Positions 52,061-60,446 of a stretch of DNA of 64,000 bases are shown piece after piece. The stretch comes from Chryseobacterium indoltheticum (lineage in GTDB: Bacteria; Bacteroidota; Bacteroidia; Flavobacteriales; Weeksellaceae), in assembly GCF_003815915.1 (NCBI RefSeq), contig NZ_CP033929.1, positions 1,364,001 through 1,428,000 of the forward strand, in the 5' to 3' direction. A program made the position numbers and the translations under genes. Every line of letters starts with the position of its first letter. Positions within the stretch are counted from its first letter, which is position 1. The notes below the pieces were generated by a model. The model saw only the letters and a list, made by a program, of their open reading frames with translations, had not been told where the DNA came from and did not search any database.

Positions 52061-52155
52061 TTTTTTAAATATTACACGGTATCTTTTTAAAACCAAAAGT
52101 TCCATTATTTAATAATTCTAATTTTTTCCAATCTCCCATGGTTGTTGGTTTCCAC
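52061..52155 (-). pseudogene. 3' remnant of a lipoprotein cassette
   Basis: This stretch encodes TTMGDWKKLELLNNGTFGF and ends KKIPCNI stop, identical to the last 26 residues of the cassette ending at 52919. Upstream it is joined, out of frame, to a piece reading HEEQVSGLYGGN, also from that cassette. Only the tail survives, directly before secreted-protein copy 1. Confidence 0.65.
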
Positions 52156-52477
52156 CGTAAAGACCGCTTACCTGCTCTTCGTGAAAATATTTCTTTCCAT
52201 GATATGAATAAAAACTGCCTCGAATGAGGCAGCATAACTTTATGGGACTTTTGTCATTATAATATTATTAGGAATACTAAAGGTTGGCAGCCCATTGTAT
52301 GCAGGGTTTTTATATTCTCCCCCTATACTTTGGCGTAAGCTCAAACTAAATTTTATTTTAGGTGGTTCGGATAAATTTAAAGGTAATCTCTCAATGGTAC
52401 ATGAAGGATGAAAATAGTCTCCTCCCTGTCTGAGTACTCCCAGTTTTAGTATGTGATCAAGTGGCAATTTTGTATCT
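52156..52477. repeat. direct repeat, copy 2
   Basis: Matches 51311-51632 (offset 845 bp), including the terminator at 52215-52232. A second block of identity pairs 52061-52147 with 52915-53001. Confidence 0.85.
52215..52232 (-). terminator. terminator of secreted-protein copy 2
   Basis: Same hairpin as at 51370-51387: CTGCCTC / GAGGCAG around GAAT. Confidence 0.85.
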
Positions 52478-52914
52478 ACAGTTACTCTGCCGTAATCTGC
52501 CATATAGCCCTCTAATTTTAAATTATCAAAAGCACTAAATGTAGGTTTATCTTCTATTGGAGATTCAAAAACAAGATTGCCATTAGTAAACTTCTTATAT
52601 CTTAAAACAATACCATCCTCGTAAAAATTTAACTTTAAATCACTGTTAACAAAGTGATATTTTACAATTTTAGTCAGAATAATTTGAAACTTTTCATTTC
52701 CATTCACATATTCCCATGTTCCCGTAAAATTATCTAAATAGTTATGTATATCTTTTTCATAGTACTGCCCTGTTTCATTATAATTAAAGGGTAAAACTTC
52801 ATCAGATGTCATATCTACAACTATTTGAGATTTCATAACAAAAATAATATTTGTAAGAAGATAGATTATTGTTAATTTAAATTGGATTTTATATATAAAT
52901 TTTTTCATTTTCAT
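52240..52914 (-). CDS. small secreted protein, mosaic copy 2 (resembles DUF6705-type)
   Basis: 224 residues from ATG 52914, four bases past the stop of the truncated cassette; MKKF at 52908 is an alternative. A signal sequence ends near IFVMKSQ. It shares LDNFTGTWEYVNGNEKFQII and the entire C-terminal third with copy 1, but the mature N-terminus (VVDMTSDEVLPFNYNETGQY) differs. The pattern of identical ends and divergent middles points to recombination between paralogues. Its position directly after a variable-domain gene is that of an immunity or partner protein; that role is inferred. Confidence 0.72.
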   Translation of the reverse strand: MKMKKFIYKIQFKLTIIYLLTNIIFVMKSQIVVDMTSDEVLPFNYNETGQYYEKDIHNYLDNFTGTWEYVNGNEKFQIILTKIVKYHFVNSDLKLNFYEDGIVLRYKKFTNGNLVFESPIEDKPTFSAFDNLKLEGYMADYGRVTVDTKLPLDHILKLGVLRQGGDYFHPSCTIERLPLNLSEPPKIKFSLSLRQSIGGEYKNPAYNGLPTFSIPNNIIMTKVP

Positions 52915-52918
52915 TTTT

Positions 52919-53930
52919 TTAAATATTACACGGTATCTTTTTAAAACCAAAAGTTCCATTATTTAATAATTCTAATTTTTTCCAATCTCCCATTGTTGTT
53001 TTATTGCCTTCATACAGTTCGATACCAATACTTTCGTCCTGTATAAAACGTAAAAAACCGCTTACCTGCTCTTCGTATGTAGATTCATGTCTTATATTAT
53101 ACTTTTTTCTATTTTGAAATGTTTTTTTCATATAATCATCAACTTTATTTTTCGTCCAATTTCCATATTTATTTACAAAAGCTTTTAATCCGTCGAGATC
53201 TTTTATTTTCAAAGCAAAAAAACCTTTATCTGTAGTTACAAATATAATAGATTTTACAGGTAATAAACTTTTAACGGGATTTTGTGGGTCTGTTTCTATT
53301 ATCCCGTAGGTTGCTAAATACGGCAAATCGTCAGGGGTAAATACACCTATATGGTTAGGATCATTTTTAAGGTGGTTATGCGCATTGCCATACATGCTAT
53401 ATGCTTGAGCATCACTTAAATTACTGTAATAAGCACTAAAATCTATAGAGTTGCTGTCATTGTTACTGCTTCCTGAAATAATGTAGGATGCAGGTGTTGT
53501 CGCATCATTATGAAGAATAAACCCTTTTTCTACAGTGCCATTTTCAACATTACTGTTAAGCTCTGCCATATTGTTTTTAAAATAATCTTTTTTACCAAGA
53601 TTAGATAACTGTACACAAGGATCAGTCTTGGGATTCGGTAAAGTCGGCATCGTCGGTATTCCGGTACATCCGTTAGGGTCTGTAATTCCAGGTTGTTGAG
53701 GGCCTGTAAGTACACCGTTTCCGTTGCAGGGTGTATTATCATCTCCGCCGCTTCCCGAGCTTGAGCTTCCACCACCTGTACTTCCGCCACCACCTTCACC
53801 CGGTCCGGGATCAGATTCTGATAGACACCTATATTCCTCAACTGTATAAGCTCGTGGAGGTGTACCTTCCTCAGGATGCGTAATCAAACGACATTCATTG
53901 AAATTTGAAGTATCATGAAGGCATTAGATC
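52919..53930 (-). pseudogene. truncated lipoprotein cassette with variable JAB/MPN-like C-terminal domain
   Basis: The frame is open from about 53920 (LHDTSNFNECRLITHPEEGT) to the stop at 52919, but there is no ATG or signal peptide at its head; the first usable start would be TTG 53887 (322 residues). The module ITHPEEGTPPRAYTVEEYRC plus the Gly/Ser linker and GVLTGPQQPGITDPNGC is near-identical to the lipoprotein at 54445. After PTMPTLP it diverges completely. The new domain has EKGF (Glu120), AHNH (His170, His172), Thr184 and Asp187, an E...HxH-x11-T-x2-D pattern. It lies after a terminator, so it may be silent. Confidence 0.6.
53637..53895. repeat. shared linker module, copy 1 (second copy at 55184-55442)
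   Basis: About 259 bp nearly identical to 55184-55442 (offset 1547 bp), encoding the Cys-rich and Gly/Ser-rich linker of both cassettes. It ends where their C-terminal domains begin to differ. Confidence 0.85.
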
Positions 53931-53952
53931 ACTCAAAATCCTAAAAACAAAA

Positions 53953-53978
53953 AGGCTGTCTCACTTTTGAGACAGCCT
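53953..53978 (-). terminator. terminator after the 54030 partner gene
   Basis: Perfect ten-base-pair stem AGGCTGTCTC / GAGACAGCCT around ACTTTT with the T-run on the minus strand. Confidence 0.9.
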
Positions 53979-54029
53979 CTTTAATTTAGTATATCTTTCG
54001 CTTTATATCATTATTTAATAAACACTTTA

Positions 54030-54437
54030 TCATCGAAAAACTGCTATATCTTTTATAATCTTGTTACCATAGAAATTCTTTTCTTCATTGGTAAAATAAA
54101 AACCGTTTTTTTTCTCATAATATCGTATTTGTGGTGTTGGAATAATTTCCTGCCAAACAATATATAATGTTACAGCATTATAAAAAGAATATTCTTTATC
54201 GCAAAATATGAAATTTGTAGAATAAGTTTTACCTAAGTCTTTTCCTTGACTTGACCAATTGGTTTTAGGTTGTATTTGTGTCATTTTATCTAATAAATAA
54301 GAAAAAGGTTTCCCTATATACTCAGTCTTCTGAATTTCAAAATTGGTTTTTAAATATTGTAATGTGTCTATTTGTGCATTAATCTTAATTCCGTATAAGA
54401 TAGTAAGTAACAAAGCTATTTTTATTAATGTTTTCAT
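54030..54437 (-). CDS. small secreted partner protein of unknown function
   Basis: 135 residues. The signal peptide MKTLIKIALLLTILYGIKIN ends in AQ. The mature part includes TEYIGKPFSYLLDKMTQIQP, LYIVWQEIIPTPQIRYYEK and YGNKIIKDI. Small secreted proteins with this GKPF..LL opening are frequent in flavobacteria next to variable-domain genes. It starts 7 bp after the lipoprotein stop and is followed by a terminator, so it is the only co-transcribed partner of the full-length gene. An inhibitor or immunity role is a hypothesis. Confidence 0.7.
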   Translation of the reverse strand: MKTLIKIALLLTILYGIKINAQIDTLQYLKTNFEIQKTEYIGKPFSYLLDKMTQIQPKTNWSSQGKDLGKTYSTNFIFCDKEYSFYNAVTLYIVWQEIIPTPQIRYYEKKNGFYFTNEEKNFYGNKIIKDIAVFR

Positions 54438-54444
54438 AAATAAT

Positions 54445-56061
54445 TTATTTTAAATTACAATCATTTGTTTTTTCATATGTCTTTTTGCCAGCCTGGGAAA
54501 TCTCTTTTACAAAAATAGGTTTAAAGTCTCCGTTACCGTCTTTTTTGCTAAAGCCCATACCTGAATTATATTTTGTCAAAATAAATGCCGATGCCAATTC
54601 GTAGGATTCACTGATTGTTTTGCCTAAGTCATTGAAATATCTATTTACACCATCTGCATCTATACCAATGCTTTTTGTTAGATCCCAAATATGAGTATTA
54701 GGATTAATGTATTCATTGGGTGGATATAGCCCCATAAAATTTTTAAAATCTGTAGGGTTGGTTATGGTAAAAACATATTCATTTCCATCATGAGTAAAAG
54801 TATAAAGATACTTAAAATTTGGATTTCCGTTAAAGCTCGTTCCCGGTATACCGTTATGCGCCTGCAAAAATAAATAGACGTCTTCAAAAGAAGGAGGGGA
54901 GGGTTCGTCTGAACTTCCTTTATTATGTGTATGTCCTGCTCCATATACTGTTAATGCAGGAGACTGTACATCTAAATCTACGGAATTTCCGTTTGAGCCT
55001 GTTTTCACATTAGTAACCGCTTCCTCACCGTCTTTTACACCAAAAGAAAAGCCCTTCTCCTGGGTATCTGTAGTTATAGTAGCTTTAGCTTCTGCCAACT
55101 TACTTTGAAATTTAGCTTTATTGTAATATTCTTTTGCTTTCTGATTTTCAGATATTATTCTACGACAAGGTGTGTTTGGCAGAGGTAAAGTCGGCATCGT
55201 CGGTATTCCGGTACATCCGTTAGGGTCTGTAATTCCAGGTTGTTGAGGGCCTGTAAGTACACCGTTTCCGTTGCAGGGTGTATTATCATCTCCTCCGCTT
55301 CCCGAGCTTGAGCTTCCACCTCCTGTACTTCCGCCACCACCTTCACCCGATCCGGGATCAGATTCTGACAGACACCTATATTCCTCAACTGTATAAGCTC
55401 GTGGAGGTGTACCTTCCTCAGGATGCGTAATGAAACGACATGCGGAAAAATTAGAGCCGCTATGAAGTCCTTCGCTGCAAGATATCCAAACCGTTCTCTC
55501 TGTCCAGTTACAACTTGTTTTGGCAAGCTGGCCTCCATTATTGTATGTTCCTTTTGTGAGCTCTGTTACATTTACCTTGCCTTTTGTCTCTACAGGTAAA
55601 CCGTTCTCAAGCATCTGTTTTTCGGAAGAAGTAAGACTATACGTGAATAATAACTCTCTGTAAGTGCCGTCCGTTAAAGGGCTTAGCACAAGGTTTTCCA
55701 GCGGTGCATCTGCAGGAGCTTTCGCTCGAGTAATGATAAAAGTATAGGTGTGGTAATTGGGTCCGTTTTCTATATATGTTACGTTGTCAGTATCAATAGA
55801 GACCTCGTTTCCGTAACCGATCACTCTTCCGTTTACATTAGTTTTAGAAAGAATCTTAAAATTAGCCTCAGCCTTACCCAGTTCAGTAACGAGTTTTTCC
55901 TTATGCTAACTTTCACTTAAAGAAATCCTTTTTGAGGTAAGCTGAAAAGCGGAGCTGTTATTAAAAGTTTCCTGTTCGGGAAGATGATCTGTTCTACAGG
56001 AGTAGATAATGAATGAGACTGTGATTATCAGGCATAACCTGAGCAATAGATTTTTTTTCAT
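54445..56061 (-). pseudogene. variable-C-terminus lipoprotein interrupted by an in-frame TAG
   Basis: The gene begins at ATG 56061 with a lipoprotein signal peptide ending FIIYSC (Cys22). Codon 52 is TAG (55908-55906), between ISLSES and HKEKLVTELG, after which the same frame runs on for 487 codons. Numbering by full frame: a beta-rich N-terminal domain (residues 60-170), a Cys-rich segment, a Gly/Ser linker near 240-258, GVLTGPQQPGITDPNGC, then a C-terminal domain with Glu335 (EKGF), His377-x-His379, Ser391 and Asp394. The spacing HxH-x11-S-x2-D resembles a stretched JAMM metalloprotease site. Translation past the stop would need suppression or restart at GTG 55824. Confidence 0.65.
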
Positions 56062-56189
56062 ATTGATTGTGTTTTAGCGTGTTAAATATATACTTTTTTC
56101 TTAACTCTACAAATATGTGACAAATATCCTAAAAAGAGCATGTAGGAAATTACTGGTTTCCGTATTATATTACTAAAAGAAAAATTATG

Positions 56190-56197
56190 TACTTTTG
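56190..56197 (+). promoter_or_regulatory. -7 element of the XRE regulator
   Basis: TACTTTTG, 16 bp before the ATG at 56214; no convincing -33 TTG at 19-20 bp. Confidence 0.4.
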
Positions 56198-56213
56198 AAA
56201 AAATAATTAGGCT

Positions 56214-56561
56214 ATGACACTGGGCGAGAAACTGAAAAAAGCAAGAATCAACAAAAACTTCACGCAGGAATACCTTGCCGAGATGCTGAATGTTTCGCAA
56301 AAGACCTATTCCAATTTTGAGAACGACAAAAGCAAACCCGGGTTTTCTCAGGTAGAGGAAATGGCAACAGTGTTAGATATGAGTGTTTTAGATTTTTTAA
56401 GTGGGGACAATGTAACTATTAATAGTACAAATGGTGATCACAGCGGTTTTATATACCAAAATCAGCTTCCTGAAAAACTCATTGAGCAGTACGAAGAGCG
56501 CATTAAAGAGCTGAAAGAGCAGGTAGACTACTGGAAAAGTCGATCGCAGGGCAGTAAATAA
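56214..56561 (+). CDS. XRE-family transcriptional regulator
   Basis: 115 residues. The N-terminal Cro/CI helix-turn-helix is LGEKLKKARINKNFTQEYLA then EMLNVSQKTYSNFENDKSKP (residues 3-43). The C-terminal part is a short coiled coil (EKLIEQYEERIKELKEQVDY). It is divergent from the variable lipoprotein gene across 150 bp, so it may control that locus or only itself; no obvious operator was seen. Such regulators are common single genes in Chryseobacterium. Confidence 0.85.
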   Translation: MTLGEKLKKARINKNFTQEYLAEMLNVSQKTYSNFENDKSKPGFSQVEEMATVLDMSVLDFLSGDNVTINSTNGDHSGFIYQNQLPEKLIEQYEERIKELKEQVDYWKSRSQGSK

Positions 56562-56760
56562 CCCTCTGCCTTTCCCGAAAACCTCCTGCGGTCTTGCAGC
56601 GGTTTTTAGAAACCTCCGAAAAGCGGACGCTGCACTGCAGCACAGTTTCGGAAGATCCCGAAACCTTCCTGCGACACTGCAACGAACTTTCGGATGCTCC
56701 CGAAGTTCAGTTTCAGCCCCTCCTGAAGCTTTCGGGTAAATGAATAAGAAACAAACCGCA
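56562..56760. repeat. GC-rich imperfect repeats after the XRE gene
   Basis: This 200-bp stretch is clearly richer in G and C than its surroundings. It contains repeated words: CCCGAAAACCTCCTGCGG, CCCGAAACCTTCCTGCGACA, CTGCACTGCAGCAC, GCAACGAACTTTCGG and GCTTTCGGGT. Alternate units face each other, so the RNA could fold strongly. No ORF. Confidence 0.5.
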
Positions 56761-56792
56761 CGAGGCGGCTTTATATAATAAACACAAATACA

Positions 56793-57539
56793 ATGATGAA
56801 TTCAATCGATCTTCAAAAACTTCGAAATGCAGAATACCTGCAGTACATGAAAGATTTTTCAGGCATTATCAACCTCAACAACTCGGCTCAGTTTGATATT
56901 GAAGCGAAGTTGAACGCCTTTAATACTAAAATAGGAGAGCTTGAGACTCTTTACAAGAAAGCCCTTGCCAGCGAAAAAACTCAGGAGCTTCTGCTCATAG
57001 ACGCCAGGAGAGATGCTGCCATCAACGGGATCTATTATTTTCTGCTCTCTCATACCTATCATTTCGAAACTGCAAAGCAACAAAATGCACAGGTGCTGCT
57101 AGATAACATGGCACTGTACGGAAGCGGTATCGCAAGGCTCAATTATCAGGCAGAGACGGCTACCCTCAACAATCTTATTCGCGACTGGGAGGGCAAGCCC
57201 GAGCTTATCAATGCCATTTCAGAATTCAACCTCACCGAATGGATGGCTGAGCTGAAAGCAGCGAACGAAGAATTTAATACAAAATATCTTTCACGTACCC
57301 AGGAATATGGTGATGCGAGCCCGGAAACGATTAAGCTGATAAGGGAAGACGTAAATGTTGCCTATTATGCGTTGAGAGACAGAATAGATGCACTCCATCT
57401 TTTGGTAGAAACTCCGCCGTCACCCTATGTTACAATCATCAACCAGCTCAATGCATTGACCGACCAGTATAATGCATTACTCGTTAACAGAAAACCTGAC
57501 TCACCGGATATCATAAATACTGAAGACTCTGCAAAATAA
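56793..57539 (+). CDS. DUF6261-like helical protein
   Basis: 248 residues, almost entirely helical, without signal peptide. The N-terminus IDLQKLRNAEYLQYMKDFSG and the DARRDAAINGIYYFL helix match what I recall of the Bacteroidota DUF6261 family. There is a proline-rich C-terminal tail. The function of the family is unknown; two four-helix bundles are likely. The ATG at 56793 may be replaced by the adjacent in-frame ATG one codon later. Base composition is slightly richer in GC than its neighbours. Confidence 0.75.
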   Translation: MMNSIDLQKLRNAEYLQYMKDFSGIINLNNSAQFDIEAKLNAFNTKIGELETLYKKALASEKTQELLLIDARRDAAINGIYYFLLSHTYHFETAKQQNAQVLLDNMALYGSGIARLNYQAETATLNNLIRDWEGKPELINAISEFNLTEWMAELKAANEEFNTKYLSRTQEYGDASPETIKLIREDVNVAYYALRDRIDALHLLVETPPSPYVTIINQLNALTDQYNALLVNRKPDSPDIINTEDSAK

Positions 57540-57544
57540 TTATA

Positions 57545-57577
57545 AGCCTTGTCAAGGTTCTGAACCTTGACAAGGCT
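57545..57577. repeat. 15-bp perfect palindrome
   Basis: AGCCTTGTCAAGGTT / AACCTTGACAAGGCT around CTG. No T-run follows, so it reads as a REP-like palindrome, not an ordinary terminator. Confidence 0.7.
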
Positions 57578-57610
57578 CTTCTGAAACCCCAATCTGAAGA
57601 ACTTACAAAC

Positions 57611-57638
57611 AAAACCTCTGAAAATCTCAGAGGTTTTT
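57611..57638. terminator. terminator of the response-regulator gene
   Basis: AAAACCTCTGA / TCAGAGGTTTT around AAATC with T-runs both ways; it borders the stop at 57637. Confidence 0.8.
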
Positions 57639-58278
57639 ATTCCAATATCATATTCTGCTGTACTGCAATGTGTACAAGCTCAGCAGAATTTTTGGCACCG
57701 AACTTTTGCAGTAAATTTTTACGGTGGGTATCTACGGTTAAAGGGCTTAGAAAAAGTTCATCGGCAATCTCATTGCTTGTTTTTCCTTTTGCTAAAAACT
57801 GAAGAATCTGCTTTTCCCGTTTTGTAAGGCGTGGAGTAGTGGTCAATTCCTGTGGCGAAGGTTTACTGATGATATTTTTGGTCTCGTTACAGAAAACAAT
57901 ATTTCCTGAAAGTGCACCGTGAAAGCATTCCATCAATTCTTCCAGAGAAACATTTTTCAATAAATAACCGCTGGCTCCGTTTTGTATACACTGCATGATA
58001 ATGCTCCTTTCAGACCGGTTACTAAACATAATGACGGACGTATTCGGGGATACTTTTTTTATTTCTTCACATAGCTGTATTCCACTGATATCGGGCAGGG
58101 AAATATCGAGCAGAATAATATCTACTTCATTAGATTTAATAAACTGAATGACTTCACCACCATTGTTAAATGTTTTTGAAAGGTGAAAAAACGGTTTGTG
58201 AGATAACATTATTTTCAATCCTTCAATAACGATGGGATGATCATCTACAATGACGATGTTGATTATATGAGATTGCAT
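57637..58278 (-). CDS. LuxR-type (NarL/FixJ) response regulator
   Basis: 213 residues. The receiver has the acidic pair Asp12-Asp13 (VDDHPIV), the phospho-acceptor Asp58 (LLDISLPD) and GYLLKN. The C-terminal LuxR helix-turn-helix (about 148-205) reads TKREKQILQFLAKGKTSNEI then VDTHRKNLLQKF. Its gene overlaps the kinase gene by 38 bp, so the pair is translationally coupled. Likely targets are the two lipoprotein genes at 60447 and 61103, which share an upstream block and lie divergently. Confidence 0.93.
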   Translation of the reverse strand: MQSHIINIVIVDDHPIVIEGLKIMLSHKPFFHLSKTFNNGGEVIQFIKSNEVDIILLDISLPDISGIQLCEEIKKVSPNTSVIMFSNRSERSIIMQCIQNGASGYLLKNVSLEELMECFHGALSGNIVFCNETKNIISKPSPQELTTTPRLTKREKQILQFLAKGKTSNEIADELFLSPLTVDTHRKNLLQKFGAKNSAELVHIAVQQNMILE

Positions 58279-60250
58279 TGGTGTTGAGTTCTATATTAAT
58301 TGCAGTGCCTTCATGATCAGAATTGATTTCCATTTTACCTTTTAAATAATCGACACGGGTTTTTAGATTGTGAAGTCCCATACTTTTGGTTGGTGAAGAA
58401 TCTTGTGAGAAACCTTTACCATCATCTTCAATTGTAACTAAAAACACGTCATTCGACTGAGAGCATTGAAGTAGAATATTTTCTGCCTCCGAATGTTTCA
58501 CAGCATTAGCCAGAATTTCCTGTACAATTCTGAAAATATTAATCTGAACTGCCAAAGGAAGTTTTGAATTGATATCAATCGGTTGAAAGTCAATATGTAG
58601 ATCTTTTCTGGAGTAAAATTCGCAGAGATCTTTTAAAGCGGTTTCCAAGCCCAGTTTTAAAAGTGATTCAGGCATTAGATTTCTAGAGATATTTCTGAGT
58701 TCGGTCACCGAATGATCCAGTTGATGTAGAATGTCATTGAAGTTTTGTTTGTTTTCTGGCTCTAAATTTTGTGAAGCCCATGCTGAAAAATTAATTTTCA
58801 CGCCGGCAAGCATTCCACCAAGTCCGTCGTGAAGGTCTTTTCCCACTCTTTCTCTTTCTTTTTCTTCACCTTCCAGAATGGCTTTTGTTATTTTTAATTC
58901 TTCCTGTTGAGCGATTTCTTTAAGCTTCTGAGAATGATTGATTTCTTTTTCTTTAGCTAATTTTTTAGTGTAGAAATAAATGGAAATAATTAAAATAAGA
59001 AGGAATAATGATGCAAAAACCAATACCCATAAATATTGATTTTTTTTGTTGAGTTCCAGTTCTTTTTGCGCTTTCTCAGTGTTGAGGTTGGCAATTTCTT
59101 TTTGCTTTTCTGCAGTTCTGAATTTCGTTTCCAGCGTATTGAGTTCAAGCTTTACATTTTCAGAATTTAAGCTGTCATTTAATTTTGAATATTTCTTCTC
59201 CCAGACCAAAGCTTCTTTAAGGTTGCCCATCTGTTCGTTAAGACTTGAGAGCTGGTTATAGAAAATCTTTCTGTTGTTTGCATCAATGATGAGTGTCTTT
59301 TCGGATAAGATATTTTCCAGAACATTTTTTGCTTCATTCAGCTTATTCTGCTTCCTTAAAATATCATATTTATTCATGTAAAACATCTGGGTTAAAAGAT
59401 TTTGGCGGGATCTTTTAGCATAAACCAAACCTTTTTCAATCATCGGAAGTGCTTCTTCATTTTTCTGTTTGGTGATGAAGTAAAGTGTTTTTCCATAATA
59501 AAAAGAGGTGTTTGAATTAGAATCCGGATAAGGCTGAATGAGTTTTTCGGCTTTATCTAAATATTTTTTGGCTTCGTCACCTTTTGCCTGATAACAGAAA
59601 TTGCTTGCGGTGTTGAGGTAAGCAAAAAACAATTCAGCAGAATGGGGTGCATTTTTTTCTAATATTTTGATGGCTTTTGTGTTGTATTCATAGGCTTTTG
59701 CAAACTCGGCATTATACGTAAGAATGATGGCAAGCTGCGAATAGAATTGTCCTAACGTTTTGTGATCCTTATATTGTTCTATCTGCGGAATGCTTTTTTC
59801 GACCAGGATTTTCACCAAAAAAGGATAGCCTTCTTTATTTTTCTGGGTCACACCGTAGTTGTACCAAGATGACGCAATGTAAAAGTCAGCTTCTTGACTT
59901 TTAATTTTAGAAAATTCCTTTATAGCTTTTTGAAATGAGACTGCTGCTTTTTCTTTATTGCTTTCTAAAAAATGCCAACCTTCATAATAGTGATATTTCG
60001 CAGTATTTAAAGATGTTTTAGGGCTTAAAGCTTTTCCTTTTTCTAAATAGTTTTTACTTAAAAGAGAGTCTGTATTTCTATAAAAGTTTGATAATAAGAA
60101 ATATGAATTCGCTTTGGCGTTGTTGTCAACCTTGCTGTTTGCAACCTTTTTCAGACTGTCAGAATAGGCTTTCTCATTAAGCGGAATGAGTTGCTGCGAC
60201 TGTACATAAGTAGATAAAAAGACACAGATGGTGATAAGGTGATTCTTCAT
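58241..60250 (-). CDS. TPR-containing sensor histidine kinase (HisKA_3 / NarX-like)
   Basis: 669 residues from ATG 60250 (MKNHLITICVFLSTYVQSQ, a signal peptide); a frame to 60286 adds 12 residues without a signal. The extracytoplasmic part is a run of TPR-like helix pairs to about residue 350, then a coiled coil and one transmembrane helix (YLWVLVFASLFLLILIIS). The HisKA_3 dimerisation box has the phospho-histidine His474 (KDLHDGLGG), and the ATPase domain has NAVKHSEAENI and DDGKGFS. This is a common Bacteroidota design in which the TPR part senses an unknown periplasmic cue. Confidence 0.94.
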   Translation of the reverse strand: MKNHLITICVFLSTYVQSQQLIPLNEKAYSDSLKKVANSKVDNNAKANSYFLLSNFYRNTDSLLSKNYLEKGKALSPKTSLNTAKYHYYEGWHFLESNKEKAAVSFQKAIKEFSKIKSQEADFYIASSWYNYGVTQKNKEGYPFLVKILVEKSIPQIEQYKDHKTLGQFYSQLAIILTYNAEFAKAYEYNTKAIKILEKNAPHSAELFFAYLNTASNFCYQAKGDEAKKYLDKAEKLIQPYPDSNSNTSFYYGKTLYFITKQKNEEALPMIEKGLVYAKRSRQNLLTQMFYMNKYDILRKQNKLNEAKNVLENILSEKTLIIDANNRKIFYNQLSSLNEQMGNLKEALVWEKKYSKLNDSLNSENVKLELNTLETKFRTAEKQKEIANLNTEKAQKELELNKKNQYLWVLVFASLFLLILIISIYFYTKKLAKEKEINHSQKLKEIAQQEELKITKAILEGEEKERERVGKDLHDGLGGMLAGVKINFSAWASQNLEPENKQNFNDILHQLDHSVTELRNISRNLMPESLLKLGLETALKDLCEFYSRKDLHIDFQPIDINSKLPLAVQINIFRIVQEILANAVKHSEAENILLQCSQSNDVFLVTIEDDGKGFSQDSSPTKSMGLHNLKTRVDYLKGKMEINSDHEGTAINIELNTNAISYNQHRHCR

Positions 60251-60325
60251 TGTCTCAATTTCATTTTTTAAAATAAAACTCCACAATTTAGTGAAAAATA
60301 CAGAATTGAAAAATACCTAAAATCC

Positions 60326-60384
60326 GGTAGAATATTTTCCTTAATTCTAAGGATTGATTGCCTTGTCAGACCGTCATAATTTTG
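60326..60384 (+). promoter_or_regulatory. promoter and upstream activator block of the 60447 lipoprotein gene
   Basis: Box GGTAGAATATTTT at 60326-60338, -33 TTG at 60354-60356 and TAATTTTG at 60377-60384 (20-bp spacing). The box-to-TTG distance, 28 bp, is the same as at the 61103 gene. Confidence 0.65.
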
Positions 60385-60446
60385 CAGGTACTAAATCAGA
60401 AAGATTACAAATTAAAATTAACAGTAATATTTAAACAAGAGAAATT

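Noticed and set aside
53953..53978. Hairpin as an attachment site or integron-like site
   Set aside because: It has the stem, loop and T-run of an ordinary terminator and there is no integrase nearby.
57545..57577. Palindrome as the terminator of the DUF6261-like gene
   Set aside because: No T-run follows on either strand; the hairpin at 57611-57638 is the better terminator.
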